Shown here: positions 11,540-24,086 of the stretch, piece after piece
How the letters are laid out: each line of letters opens with the position of its first letter
How positions within the stretch are numbered: the stretch's first letter is position 1
Assembly: GCA_032718475.1 (NCBI GenBank)
Contig: JAUCBJ010001430.1
Coordinates: forward strand, 1 to 64,000
Reading direction: 5' to 3'
Origin: Nemertoderma westbladi
Taxonomy: Eukaryota > Xenacoelomorpha > Nemertodermatida > Nemertodermatidae
DNA: 64,000 bases
Program-made: the position numbers and the translations under genes
The notes under the pieces: model-generated
What the model saw: only the letters and a program-made list of their open reading frames with translations
Databases searched by the model: none
Told to the model about the DNA's origin: nothing

Positions 11540-12802
11540 CAAACTCATTGAAAATTGGAAGATTCATGACATCTGTTTGCATAATCTTCCCAAGTTCTCC
11601 AGTGAAAGAATCAGTTTTTGAAAATAGCTCAAAATATGACAAAGTGGTAACTCGTTTATATGTAGCAAACAAATCACCCAACCATGTTGAATGTGGCATT
11701 CAAAAAGAGTCAGAAAACCTCCTCATCTACCGGTATTGACAGCCGTACCATCACAACCCAGAACTCGAACCTCACTCAGATTACCTTGAATATCAGCTAT
11801 TACTGCTTGGAAACTGTCCTTGGACGTTCCACTTAGAGGTGTAACTTGCCTGAGATAATTGTTGTTGGGCTGACTCATCAAAACGTAGTGTTCCTCCTTA
11901 ATTTTTCGCCGATGATCATTCAGGTCAAGTACAAATGATTCCTCTTTCTTACCATCAAAGTAGATAATAGTCAATGTTGAACTTGCAGCAATAGTCAATA
12001 ATATCATGTAGTAGTATCTGTCGTAATATTCACGTAAATCTGTCTGCGCTTTTCATGGTGTCGTCGCGCCTTGCTGGGACAGATCTTCTGGGGTGAATTC
12101 ATCCCCCATTTTGTCTTGTAGCATCACAGTGGCTAGTGCTGCTGCTGTTTCATTAGACACACCCTTTCGATCAGCTTCATGAGCCAGATTGGAGAGTGAC
12201 AGTGTGTTACATGAGTCTGGCGTTATGGTAGCTGGCACATAAGTTTGGTCACTGTCATCATCATCTTCAGAACAACCAGATGATAGATCTGCAAACGATG
12301 ATGGTGAGGAACTTCCACCTACTTCTTCCACCCGGCGCAATTTTATTCTTGATTTCCTTGATTCATCCACCAACCTCCTTTTAACAGCCCTTTCTCTCTT
12401 GGTGGCCTCGAGTTTGTCAATTAACCAATGAATTGTTTGCGTTCACCTCTTTGATCTTCAACGAATGGACACTCGAGTTTATGGAGGTTTACATAATCAA
12501 CCAAATCAAAAAGCTTCCTCCATTGTGTTTGTGCTTTCTCAAGCATTGTTGGAAAGTTTTTCTTTGATTTTGATGATGTAAGTCGCTGAGCATTCTTCAG
12601 AGAGCTTTTGACAAGCTCGTTCAAAAGTTTTAGTTGCAATGCTGGGGTAGTCATACAATTTTATCTCTGCACTTGCGACGACCTTATGCATTTCACGGTT
12701 TGAAATATAATGTCTATCAGTTTTGATTTTGTCACAAAAACGAAGAATATCACCATTTGATGGAAGTTGATGTTCTGGCAGAAATGCAGGGAAGCCAAAC
12801 AT
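11540..12802 (-). pseudogene. hAT-like transposase remnant
   Basis: A degraded relative of the hAT transposase at 18088-20358. Matching pieces from N- to C-terminus are: a helical segment (12802-12539); LTSSKSKKNF...CPFVEDQRGERK (12654-12421), aligning with the LTDQRTKRK stretch of the other copy; an acidic serine-rich segment (12373-12053); RKIKEEHYVLMSQP...VLGCDGTAVNTGR (12007-11723); and FTGELGKIMQTDVMNLPIF (11699-11540). Several frameshifts and a gap separate them, and everything C-terminal to the last piece is gone, cut at the boundary of the duplicated block. The cysteine cluster seen in the better copy is not visible here. The two sequences are clearly different subfamilies. Confidence 0.6.
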
Positions 12803-13343
12803 CTTAAAAAATAGGTAGATCTAAAGTTAAAACCTTTGTGGACAAACATAAATATATACTGTAATAGGCCTACACAAAACATGCCTAGCCTATTGCAGTA
12901 AGGTACTTTCAGCCCATTTTTGGATGGATGCCAGCCAAAATGGATGGATTCCACCCCAAAATGGGCTGGAAATGGACAGCCAGCCATATATGGGGTGAAA
13001 ATATCTTATCTGTATTGTGTATTTGAGTTCAAATTACAGTTCAATAAACCAAAAAACCAATAGGCCGACAGGCCACCATACTTGTACAAAAATTCTAGAA
13101 CTCTTCCTATATCTCAAACAACAACTGGAAAATTCTGGTACCAGAAAATGCTGGGAAGCAACGCAGTAAATCGGCTCATAAATAAATACTGAATTACCCA
13201 CCGCTTACCAACATTTAAATGAGTTCTAAAGAAGAGTTCTAAACTTGCCATTCATCGTAACTCACTAAAAGTAACATCATAACTGGTATATAAAAGCATA
13301 AATTGAAAGAAAATACTGAAATACAATCAAATAGATATAGTCT
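12803..13343. other. Non-coding stretch before family B insertion
   Basis: AT-rich sequence without supportable coding. Around 12909-12988 there is a short local repeat of an AAAATGG-type motif. It ends in the target site (13332-13343) of the family B insertion. Confidence 0.5.
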
Positions 13344-14230
13344 TAGCACCATTACTATTTGTAATTGTGCTGGATTACGCAATGAGGACGGCCACAAAGG
13401 GTGAAGATCTGGGATTCACACTTCAAGAACGCAGAAGTAGTAGATATCCGGCAACTACAGTCACAGACACCGACTTTGCAGATGACATCGCCCTGCTCTC
13501 TAATACGCTAGCAGATGCCCAGCTTCTACTAAATAAAGTGGAGAGGGCTGCTAAGGAGGTTGGATTGCATATAAATGCTACCAAGACCGAATTCATGACC
13601 TTTAATGTTGATGGAAACTTGACAACCATTGATAATAATCAACTAAGGAAGGACGATGACTTCCAGTACCTTGGATCATGGATAGAGAGTAGCAAAAAGG
13701 ACATAGAAGTTAGGAAAGCAAAGGCTTGGGTAGCTCTATCAAAAATGGATACCATCTGGAAATCAGATCTCTCCAGGCACCTGAAGACCAAGTTCTTTCG
13801 AGCCACAGTGGAAAGTGTATTTTTATACAGGGGTGAGACCTGGACACTGACTAAATCACTTGAACAACGAATTGATGGTTGCTACACAAGACTACTAAGG
13901 GCAGCCCTAAACATCAGCTGGAGACAACACATGACAAACGCCGAGCTTTATGGTACAATACCACCTGTATCAACCACCCTCCGCGAACGCAGATTAAGAT
14001 TCAGTGGGCACTGCTGGCGAAGTAAAGACGAGGTCATACCAGATCTACTTCTCTGGCAACCAACTCATGGAAAGCGTAGTCGTGGACGACCTGCCATAAC
14101 ATATATAGATCAACTTGAAAGGGATACTGAACTTGGGAGAAACGAAATTGCGACAACTATGGAGAATCGGGAAGCCTGGAAGGATCTCATTTCCACTGTC
14201 CGAGTTCGCTCGACCTAGTAGTAGTAGTAG
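13344..14230 (+). mobile_element. RTE-like retrotransposon, family B, 5'-truncated
   Basis: An 887 bp 3' fragment almost identical to 36587-37467. The 12-base TSD TAGATATAGTCT lies at 13332-13343 and 14228-14239 (partly overlapping the tail). The 3' end is a (TAG)n tract, as in the other family B copy. 5' truncation plus a TSD is the signature of target-primed reverse transcription. The two copies differ at only a few bases, so the family moved recently. Confidence 0.9.
13367..14218 (+). pseudogene. Family B reverse transcriptase, C-terminal part
   Basis: An open frame of 283 codons covering the end of the reverse transcriptase and the C-terminal region of an RTE-like protein. It contains the catalytic motif DFADD (about 13470-13485). 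After it come the thumb region and the conserved C-terminal pattern of this group: GETWTLTKSLEQRIDG, LRAALNISWRQHMTN and LRFSGHCWR. Endonuclease and the first RT motifs are missing by 5' truncation, so the open frame is a dead fragment. The displayed ATG is internal to the ancestral protein. Confidence 0.85.
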
Positions 14231-14239
14231 ATATAGTCT

Positions 14240-15159
14240 GAATTTGTGAATAATATTCTAAACTACAACACTGCATAATACAGTATTACATTCTGTTTCC
14301 TCAGTCGGACCAAGTCCTGGGACCATTTCTGAGGTGACTTTAGTTCCGAGGCCACAGGCCACAACACCAATAGATTCAACAGTACAATGGTGCACATATG
14401 AAAAATGGCTATGCTTGGGTTACTAGATAGAGTTATCGGATCGGCTTGAAATTTTGGAAATTTATTTGTCAACCCAAATGACAAGTATGTGCAAATTTGT
14501 GAGGTGTATCAAAAAATCGCCCCTACCTAGTATAGAGAGAATGATTATTAATTTAAGATACAATATCATTTAATTTATTATATAACCTGACTGATCGTCG
14601 TCAATACATACAAATATGTACATACAACAAATACCCAACACTACATGAGAGCTATTATATATTGAAAACATCAAAGTAAATTATCAGGTCAAGGGAGAAA
14701 AGCGATTTGTTTTTCATGTAATACGGAATTACTCAGTTAAGATACAGATTAAAATTGAGCAATTCTATCCCAAAATCGGTACTTAAGAAATTTAAATAAA
14801 TAAATAAGAAATTTAACCAAACAGCCTATAAGAATAAATTCTAGAAGAAAGGAAAGTTCCCCTTACCTTATGCCGATAGTATTGATACTGAAATATTAAT
14901 TTATCATGGCAATGCCTTGGGGCCTTCGCGCAGCACGAGGCCCAGTTATGAGATACAAATTAAAATTGAGCGACTGTATCACAAAATCAGTATTTGAGAA
15001 ATTTAACCACACTGCCAATCAATCAAAGAAAGGGGGACAGTACGTGTCCAGCCCTTTTAATCTGCCCCCCCCCCCCTTCCCACCAACCAATACATAACCG
15101 CGACATCTACCACCCACTGGCTGACAGGGCGGAAGGGTAGCACAAACTTATTTCCAATC
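14240..15159. other. Non-coding region with an imperfect duplication
   Basis: No gene is supported. A stretch of about 55 bases containing ATTAAAATTGAGC occurs at 14738-14793 and again, diverged, at 14949-15008, about 211 bases apart. A C run (15066-15077) lies near the right end. Confidence 0.5.
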
Positions 15160-15510
15160 GCACATTCAATATGCGAAGCCATGTGGTTTATAGGAATATA
15201 ATAAACGCAGTACTCGTCTTCATTATAAGCCTCGTTGAGTTCGTCCTGTTTTGTATTTAAATATATTTCTTAAACGCAGGCTGACGATATTTATAATAAT
15301 AATAACAAGGGATGCGTTCAATATGTGAAGCCAGGTGGGTTTATATAATAATAATAGTCAACGCAATACTCGTTTTCATTATAAGTCTCGTTGTGCTCGT
15401 CCTGTTTTGTATTTAAATATCTTTCCTAAACGAAGACTGACGATCTTTATAATGCGTTCAATAGGCGAAGCCAGGTATGGTTTTGGTTTATAGGAATATA
15501 GTCTACGCAG
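15160..15510. repeat. Diverged ~145 bp tandem repeat, about 2.5 copies
   Basis: Copies start with (C/G)TTCAATATGYGAAGCCA-like sequence at about 15163, 15315 and 15452. Each is followed by TTATA-rich sequence and CTCGTTGTGCTCGTCCTG-like sequence. The third copy is partial. Confidence 0.7.
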
Positions 15511-16096
15511 CACTCATTCCTCATGAGCCCAAGTTATAGTGTGGCAATGTAGATGCAGTAGTTGCACCCGACCAGCCGGAAACTCGGAGCAATAGGCCTA
15601 CTGCTTGTACAATGTGTGTCAATTTCAACACCGCCGGGCACTGGGTGATGGCAGAGTGAGATTAAAAAACCGGATTATTTCATCCTTGGTTACGGTTAGT
15701 CCAGTTTGCCCGTAGCGGCAGCGATACCGAAAGTCGAGGTCAACAGACAGAGGCGGCCTTGGTGGTGAGTTGTTTGATTTCAATTCCAACACTTTTCTGG
15801 GCAGCTGGGTAGACTCTGGTAGTGTGTACCTGATCTTAGAATGCCGGTCAGCTGGTTAGTCCGCATAACTTCCATTGTTGCAGTTGCCGAGTCGATGGAT
15901 GGTTGGTAGGGGTAGGCCTATTGCTATTGTTGTATTGGCAGATTGGTATGTACATCTACATCTGATTATACCAGTTGCCGGTGCCGCCGGTTGTACCAAT
16001 TACCAATACATAGTCTTTAATTAATATATTTAACCATTAACAAGAGTAGAAACCGCAAACAAAGAAATTCATTTTCTGCCGTAGTTCAGTACCGGT

Positions 16097-16579
16097 CAGT
16101 CGGGGAGAAGTTCAAATTTCAACTGAGATGAAATTTAAAACTTTTTTTTTTAAATTCAACTTTTAAGTTGTAAATTCAACTCTAAAATGGCAGGAGGTGC
16201 AGAAGGCCCCCAAGACGTCACAGAAGGGGTGTTTTGATTATTTTTATGGATGTAACTCGAAAAATTAACCCTCATTACCGATGGAATAAAAAGTTTCACC
16301 GTCGGGAATACTATTTTAAAAACATTTTAAGTGATTAGGCCTACATTTGCAAATTAGCTGAAATACTACGGGAATTTATTAGATGTATTAAATTACCGCT
16401 GAATGTCATAATTATTATACAATGGAATACCAGTAATTCCATATTTCAGTATTTCCAAAGTTACTCCAAAAGTTGAATTTTAAACTCTACTCCAAAAGTT
16501 GAATTTTAATAAAAAGTTGAATTTTAAAAAATAAAGTTGAAATTTCAACTCAGTTGAAAATAGAACTTCTCCCCGACTG
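16097..16579. mobile_element. 483 bp non-autonomous TIR element (MITE-like)
   Basis: Begins CAGTCGGGGAGAAGTTC and ends with its reverse complement. The inverted repeat extends about 30 bases (16097-16127 and 16549-16579) with few mismatches. The 5-base sequence CCGGT flanks both ends (16092-16096, 16580-16584) and is a possible TSD. The interior is AT-rich with several GTTGAATTTTAA-like direct repeats and no coding. The terminal CAGTCGGGG is shared with the larger element at 48473-51962. Confidence 0.8.
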
Positions 16580-17622
16580 CCGGTACCGTACCGGTAGTTC
16601 TGTAGTTGGCAGTTGCTACCAGTCCGGTTCTACAGTCTGACACTGACAGTAGTAGGGCGGTATGGTGCCAACCAAGCCAAGTCAACCAAGTCCAGCCTGT
16701 GTGGTGTTCCTGGATTCGTCGGGGGTTCGTCAGGTCAGGTCAAGTATTCTAGGTCATTGATCAAGAAAATTTGCCACCTCCATGCAGCATAAAGGAGGTG
16801 CCACCTGTAGCTGCATAGACCCTCTTACTAGGGCAAATCTGGTCCTGTAACTAGGACCCTCTTCGTTCTGGGATAAGGACGCCCTTGGTACTGGATTAAG
16901 GACCCATATACTTGGCTGCAGGGGTATATGGCCTGACCAGGCAGATGGTGATCTACCAATGGCTGGTCAGGAGTAGAGTGTTCTCATGTCCACTCTGAGA
17001 GCACTTCACTGCGACCTGCACCTGGCAGCAAGGGTACAGGGCATGACCCAGCAGATGAGCTGCAACAGCCAATGGTGGGTCTTGTGTGCCAGAGTAGATA
17101 TGGGTGATGGGCCTCATATCTGACTCCATTGCGACACCCACGCTGTGGAATGGCAAACCAGGGTGTGATATTTGCCCCGAGAGCTGACTCGGCAAAAAGC
17201 ACCCCCCAACCCCCACTATGGATTACATTAGCAATGCGGAGGTCCGGCCACTAGAGGCCAGTGGAATTACCGGACACAATCGGCCTCACAGGCGTCAGTT
17301 AACTCCTGACCGGCTGCCTGTCTCACCCCCTACTGGAGAGAGAGCAGCCAACAATTCTTTGAGTCCCTTTCCTGATGACCTTCCAGGAAGGCCAGATTGT
17401 GATGGGGAGAGGGATTCTGGAGTTGGAGGCTACTCTCATGTTCCACCCCGACCAACAAAGCCATTGGTGAATCTGAGGCAAGTCACAAGACTAGCCTCAG
17501 TAAACACCCTAACACTCGGGTCCCCAATGCGACAAGGTGAGCTGACTGCCTTGGGAGATAAGCTTTCTCTTAGCGCAGTGGGTGTTCAAGAGCACCGAAT
17601 GCAGACTGGACAGACTGATGAG

Positions 17623-20600
17623 TAGGTCGGAGTGAAAAAATCAAAAATTTGAAATCGCACTTGGCTATGTGTGGGAAAGTTGACCATTAGTATAAAAACG
17701 TCACTTGCAAAATATTTTTGAATTACATTAAGGTTAACACCTGCCCCCAACCAATTGAATTTTCAGAATTTTGGTATTTTGTGTCCCAGTGACAAATATA
17801 ACCAGATAAATAAAACTATTAAAATATAACTTGGCTTAATGACAAAAAGTTACCCATTAGCATCGAAGAGTTACATGGAAAATATTTTTGAGTGCAGTTA
17901 AGGGTAACACCTGCCCCCATCCAATTGAATTTTTAACATTTTTGTAGTTTTCGCCCGAAAGTTGTTGGCTTTGTGGCTTTTGAAATCGTTTTTATCAACA
18001 TATATATTTGGATTTGATTGGTAAATTTATATAAATTGCTACAGTGAGATACAAGAGAACATTTACAACACAACACAGTTTATTGCATTAGGTAACATAA
18101 TCTTTTTTAGTTTCCTTTGATTTGATTTTTTTTTGAGACATTAGTTTTGCTCGTATAAACCCATCTCTCCGTTGTTCCCCAATAACACATTTTGACGCTT
18201 CAGTAACAATTGAAACATGCCTCTCAACCGCCTGAGAGTGATTAGGAAGTTTAACTACTTCAGTGTCACTAGCAGCAAAGTTATAGAGATCATCCTCTGA
18301 ACAGCCTACAAGTAGTGGTGGCTCTGTAACGGCGATGTCTCTCCATTGAATCATATCCATATAGTCTGTTGGTTCTAGATTCAGCACTGGTGGTAGGAAC
18401 TCTCGAACTACACTTGTAGAGTAGGAAATTTTACGAGCCTTCACGATCCTTCTAACTGCCAGTTCAACAATATGTTTATTTTCATCAAACAGCATTGCCA
18501 AGAGCAATGACTCAGGGTGACAGCAATAAGAACCCCTTTGTAATACAGGATCAACTACTTCTCGAAGTTCAGGTTTAAGGTATTCCAGGCGTTTGAGCAA
18601 GCGATAAAACACATATGGGGCTTCATAGCACCTCCAATGAAGTTTAATATCAAACCATGTTGGAGTGTATACTTTCACTATAAACTCAGCTAAGCACATC
18701 AACTCTGTAGATGGCTTTGATGTGGCTATGTAAAGACGCAGAATACGGCTTGCTGCAGTCAGCCATCTGGCATGATTCAAACCACCTGGTTGATAAGCTG
18801 ACAAATTACTTGTATTATCTTTACCTGTGACATTTTGTACAATTTTGTACAGATACTTCTGGTCTTTACTCAATGTCTTCATAATTGCTTCATCCATATC
18901 AATTCCCACAAAACTGTTTCCTTCAATGCTTATTGGCTGAAAATTAATAATAGGCAATTGCTCACATCCACTAAGCTGTTTTCCAATTTCACCAGAGAAG
19001 GACTTCGGTCCTGCAGTTACCCCATCCAAACTACCTAATAGGTGTCGCAGAGGTAGTTCATTGATGTGTAACAGGCAAACTAACCACTGTAATGGACGGC
19101 CAATAGTCTTCTCCAAGAGACGAACTGCACCACCTAAACGCCCTGTGTTAATAACTGTGCTGTCACATCCAACCGCTTTCACAGAGTCCAATTTCGCATT
19201 ATTTTTCTTTAAACATTCAATAATCCCATCCTTGATAGCAATTGCTTTTCCAGAGGATGGTGTAAAATGACCAATGTACTTGGACCCAGGCTCTTCTATA
19301 ACAACATAATGCTCTTCCTTAATCTCCTTTCTAAAATAGCTCCTGGTATCTCCAAATTGTTGCTGATCACGTGTGACATCCTTTCTTCCATCAAAAAATA
19401 TTGCTATAGGGGAGAATTGTGTTCCTGTTTGTAGCTCAAGTCTAACTTTCTCACGCTCACGCCTCACTTTGCACCAGTCTATTACAAATGATGAATCACT
19501 GGCAGTGACGAGTCCAACATCCTGCAGTATTGCACTTGACAGGGCAGCTGCAGCTCGGTCTGAAACTCCATGGCGGTCACTTTCTCTTGCAAGAGTAGGA
19601 AGATTTCTACGCATCTGTTGAGATGTCTCAACAGCAGTAGTAGGTCTATTGGCACACCACTCTGGATCACTTGAATTTGAAGATTCAATATTGGCCACGT
19701 CCGAATCAGTAGACAAATCATGTTCAGTTCCAGTAGTAGTACAATCGTGCGAAGTTGACAAATATTCTCTATGATGGGCTTTTCGTAACTTTTTTCGAGT
19801 TGATTCTTCATCCACATCACCAATTTTCATTTTTCTCTTGGTTCTTTGGTCAGTCAAAAATTATCTTTCCTCCTGTGGAATCTTCTTGGACTTGTCACAA
19901 GAACATTCATTAAAGTTGGAACATTTACATGAAGAAACATCAAAGAGCTGGTCTGCTTCCTTTCTAAATGTATCTACTTTAGCTTTATATTTACATGAGT
20001 CCACTCTTCCCTTATATTGCTTTAGAATAATTCGATGCTTGTTTTTGTAGGTAACTATTTTATTTGTAATTGATTTGATTTCAATTGTTGGGATTGAGGC
20101 CATTTCCCAGATAGCTTTTACATCGCTGGCAACTATCTTCGCCACATCCCAAATGTCAGGCTCCTTTGTGTCAGCTGTTCCTTTTATTGTATGGCGGATA
20201 TGTAGATAATGAACAAACATATCACGATATGTAGGCAAAATGGAGTTATTGAGAGTTTTTGGTTTTCCCAATATTTTATCACTGCTGTCAGCAAGATAAA
20301 CCCGTTCACTTTTTCTACCTGACTGAGTTCCGGAAGTACACGGTTGTTCTTGTTCCATATCAATCTATTTATTATTATAACAACTTAAAAATGACAATTA
20401 ATCTTAACAATTTAAATGTAGATAGAGTCTGTGATTTTAATGTACAGTAAAATACTGAAATTTATTAAGCAATTAAATATAACATAGTGAATAAACTATA
20501 ATATATAAAACGACTATCAAGGAATGAATAATATTTATGTGTTACATTATCAATAATATCAGAGTTGAATGAATGAAGGCAGTGTTGGGTTGGTTTAGCA

Positions 20601-21177
20601 ACGTTTATACTCTAGCCTGTCCTAATCTACACTACTACTAATTTCCTTTGTTAAATGCTGTTGCCATCCATGTACTACAACAGTAGCACACAAGCTCTGT
20701 CTGACTTAGTTTGTTGACCAAAGCTGATCTGTCATTGGATGGATGGATTGGGTACTTGCTGATGGCTGGGGCAAGTGAGTAACCCCCATGTTATTAGTAG
20801 TTAGGGTATCCTGTAGTTATTCCTAATTGAATGAATTATATACATATAATTCAATAATATAAAAACAAATCGCTAATTTCAAACGGTTGGGGGCAGGTGT
20901 TAACCTTACCTGCATCCAAAAATATTTTGCATGTACCTCTTTGATACTAATGGCTAAGGTTCTGTCATTCAGCCAACTTATATTTTCATAGTTTATTTAT
21001 CTGCTTATATTTGTCACTGGGACACAAAATACCAAAATTCTGAAAATTCAATTGGTTGGGGGCAGGTGTTACCCTTAATGTAATTCAAAAATATTTTGCA
21101 AGGAACGTTTTTATACTAATGGTCAACTTTCCCACACAAGTGCGATTTAAAAAATTTGATTTTTTCACTCCGGCCTA
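17623..21177 (-). mobile_element. hAT-type DNA transposon, 3555 bp, nearly complete
   Basis: Ends are TAGGTCGGAGTGAAAAAATC and its inverse (TAGGCCGG...). An 8-base TSD, CTGATGAG, lies at 17615-17622 and 21178-21185. The uninterrupted target is present in the family A copies at 54190 and 59399, proving the boundaries. The TIRs are long, about 310 bases (17623-17940 and 20868-21177), with small indels. Each arm contains two diverged copies of a ~150 bp block with AAAATATTTTTG and AACACCTGCCCCC, probably transposase-binding sites (inferred). An 8 bp TSD and TAG termini fit the hAT superfamily. The single gene runs on the minus strand. Confidence 0.93.
18088..20358 (-). pseudogene. hAT-like transposase with one in-frame stop
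   Basis: ATG at 20358-20356 starts a frame of about 757 codons interrupted only by TAA at 19863-19861. Both halves are in the same frame, and a relative (12654-12421) reads through this point, so a single nonsense change explains it. N-terminal half: helical, with a Cys-rich patch CKCSNFNECSCDK (about 19920-19880). C-terminal half: acidic linker, then KEIKEEHYVV, VGCDSTVINTGRLGG (a candidate catalytic Asp), WLVCLLHINELPLRH (the CxxH pattern that follows in hAT proteins), LNHARWLTAAS (RW motif) and the tail NHSQAVERHVSIVTEAS. The protein should bind the TIRs and catalyse excision and insertion. Superfamily support comes from the 8 bp TSD and the motif order; I cannot assign all three catalytic residues by eye. 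Confidence 0.8.
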
Positions 21178-24086
21178 CTGATGAGGTTCTGATTAAGGAC
21201 ATGGGGGGAGGTTGGCGACTCGCCCTCGCGTCAGCAGATGATAGTGGCAATGGTGGAATTGGTCTATTGATGAATCCAACTGCATATGCAGCATTGGACA
21301 AAATAGACCAAATCTCTAACCGCATCATCTGTTGCCACTTCTCATGTTCTGGAAGACTGGCTAAGAAGTTTCCTAAGGTGGTTCTGATTGTGTGCTACTC
21401 TCCAACTAGTGTTGCCCCTGTAGAGGAGGTGGAAAATTTCTACCACAATCTACAAGCAGCTACTGATGGAGTGGATCAGCATGCATTCTTAACATTCCTG
21501 GGAGACTTTAATGCAAGTCTGCATCAATCACCTACATCGCCCTGGGTCTATAGCAATAGTGTTAACCGAAATTCTGTCCATCTTCAGGATTTTATCTCTG
21601 GAAATGGATAGTTTTCGGCTGGAACCCAGTTCAAGAAGCGAACTGGAAAGCTATGGACTCATAGTGGACCCAGTGGTCACAAGTCCCAGATAGACCATAT
21701 TCTGTTTCGTAGGAAATACAGGAGCTCTATACAAGACTGTAATGCATTTACACTTCGACCCTTCTCCAGTGATCACCGCCTTATTGTGGCCAAGGTAAGA
21801 CTTAGTCTGCGTGCTAGCAGAACAACGAAATCTGCCTTGCCGCAGCATGACTGGTCCTCTCTGTTGCAACAGCCAAGTGTGAGATCCAGCTTCACACTAC
21901 AGCTGAGCAACAGGTATGAGGCTCTTGCCTCTGAGGCGGCAGATCACTGTGAGGGCTATACTTACTGCCTTTACAGAAGCAGTTAAGTTAGCAGCTGCAG
22001 AAACAGTTCCTGTATACCCTCGAAACAGGAAAAGGGCCCCCTGGACTGACAACAAAATTCAGAAGTGCCGAAATGACCTTCATAAGGCGCAGAAAGAGTC
22101 CCGACTCAAACAGACTACAGCGGCCAAGAATGCAGTTAAGGCTGCATCTAGGTCCCTGAACAGGCAGTACTCTGCTAATCTACAGGAGCTAATAGACCAA
22201 CAGGTTCATGCCATCAATGATGCTGACGACAGCAGGCAATCATCCCAGGCATGGAAATCGATCAATCTGCTTACTGGGCGGAAAAGCCAACCAACAACCA
22301 AGATTAAGGCTGAATCACCAGCCGATCGCCTCAATGGTTGGAAAGCCCACTTTGAAAAGCTCCTCAATAATGACAGGTTATTGCCTGATAACTTTATAGA
22401 AGTAAAAGTGTCTGAGTCTGTACTCCCAGATATTCCCATTGGCGATATCTCCTTTGCAGAAGTTAAGGCTGCTGCAAAGAGCAGTAAGACCAATCGTGCC
22501 AGTGGAGTAGATGGTGTTCCCCCTGAGGTCTTTAAAATACCTGAGTGTTTAAAGCTCATCTATCCCATCATAGTAGACATGTACCGAACAACAAGAGTCC
22601 CACAAGAAATGAAAACAAATAAGTTGGTGCCAGTTCCCAAGAAGGGCAACCTAACACTCTATGGTTCTTTTCGGGGAATCTCATTGATCTCGATTGCTGC
22701 AAAGCTATACAATAGGATTCTATTAAATCGCATCAGGGATCCCATTGAGAGACTGCTCCGTGGAAATCAGAATGGGTTCCGTAAAGGTCGTGGGACCATG
22801 GAGCCCATTTTGGCACTTAGAAGGATAATTGAAGAGTTATCAAAAAAGAAAGACAGGCATCTGGCTGTTATCTTTGTTGACTTCTTCAAGGCCTTTGATT
22901 CAGTCTCTCGCTCATGTATGTTCAGCATACTTTCATTATATGGGATTCCTGATGAAATTATTGCAGTAATCAGATCAGTATATGATGGTTCGACAACAAT
23001 TGTGTCTACTGTTGATGGTGACACAGAACCATTTGAAGTGTTATAGGGCGTCCTCCAAGGAGACACACTTGCACCATTCTTGTTCATTATTGTGGTTGAC
23101 TATGTTCTACGCATGTCCTTAGATCATTATAATGATGATGGGGTGATGATAACTCCACCTACTGGCTCCAGAAGTCGAGGAAATCCTGCCAAGTACCTAA
23201 CTGATCTAGACTTTGCTGATGACTTAGGAGTACTCTCAGAATCATTAGAGGGAGCCCAATGGCACCTCAGCTCATTAGAACATGCTGCTTCTAGTGTTGG
23301 TCTTTTTATTAACTCCAGAAAGACCAAAATTCTGACAGTTAACTTTGAAAGTCCTCAGCAAGTCTCTGATCGGATGAGCATAAGCTCAAAGGATGGTATG
23401 CTTGAGCATGTGGACGACTTCTGTTACCTGGGATCATGGATCCGGAAGTCAGGTGAGGACCTTCGAATATGTAAGGGAAAGGCATGGGCAGCCTTGAATA
23501 GGCTTTCCAGGATTTGGAAGTCACCGAGAATTAATCGGAAACTTAAGGTCCAATTATTTAGAGCAGCAGTAGTTCCAGTACTCCTCTACGGGAGTCCATG
23601 CTGGGCTCTAACTGCTGAGGACACCAAATCTCTGGATGGCACATTCACAAGAATGCTACGCCGTGTTCATTGTGTCAAGTACAATGCACACATCTCCAAC
23701 CAGACACTATATAACATTGGAGGTGTCTCATTGGTTCCCCCAAGCTTGACACTAGAACAAAATCGCCTCCGCTTTGCAGGACCAGCCAGTGCATAATCTT
23801 GTACTTTGGCAGCCTCATGGAGTGAATAAGCATGGTGGCCAGCCCATGACTTTCTTGAGACGCATCTTAAAGGACACTGGCCTTAAAGATGCGGATGATC
23901 TAGCAAATGTCATGGGTGATAGGGAGTTGTGGCGGTGCAATTTTGTTGACAAGCCGGCACAGCATTCTTAAAAATGCAGCTGCAATGCAGCATGCCGATC
24001 CTAATAGTAGTATGGTGCCAACGGACCCTCTAATCTAATTCAGGACCGCAGTCCAGCACTCCGGATTCCGCACTGCAGTGCATAGC

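Larger units (their letters stand above)
17218..23971 (+). pseudogene. Family A endonuclease/reverse transcriptase, interrupted
   Basis: The start ATG at 17218 opens MDYISNAEVRPLEAS. The frame proceeds to 17622, is broken by the hAT insertion and resumes at 21186. The apurinic-type endonuclease spans roughly 17480-21790, with GVQEHRMQ, LGDFNAS (about 21500) and SSDHRLIV (about 21766). The reverse transcriptase spans about 22440-23350 with SGVDGVPPEVF, FVDFFKAFDSV, GVLQGDTLAP and DFADD. Lesions relative to sister copies: TTG to TAG at about 21608-21610; a 4-base insertion near 21961-21966; TGG to TAG at about 23044-23046; and a 20-base deletion near 23781 between two AGGAC repeats. The element is therefore dead even without the hAT insertion. 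Confidence 0.85.
16673..24009 (+). mobile_element. RTE-like retrotransposon, family A, split by a hAT element
   Basis: This insertion is flanked by a 13-base TSD, GTATGGTGCCAAC, at 16660-16672 and 24010-24022. Removing the hAT element and its 8 bp TSD leaves about 3.77 kb. The 5' end carries about 60 extra bases relative to two other 5' ends (53281, 58497), which begin at GTCAGGTCAGG. The 5' UTR (16735-17217) precedes one large ORF encoding endonuclease and reverse transcriptase. The 3' end is a short AGTAGT tail. The clade is judged from the C-terminal region (GSPCWALTAEDTKSLDG..., RLRFAG) and the trinucleotide tail. It is RTE-like; the exact clade is unproven. Confidence 0.9.

Noticed and set aside
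18835-19621. Plus-strand ORFs of 67-82 codons
   Set aside because: Antisense shadows of the hAT transposase.
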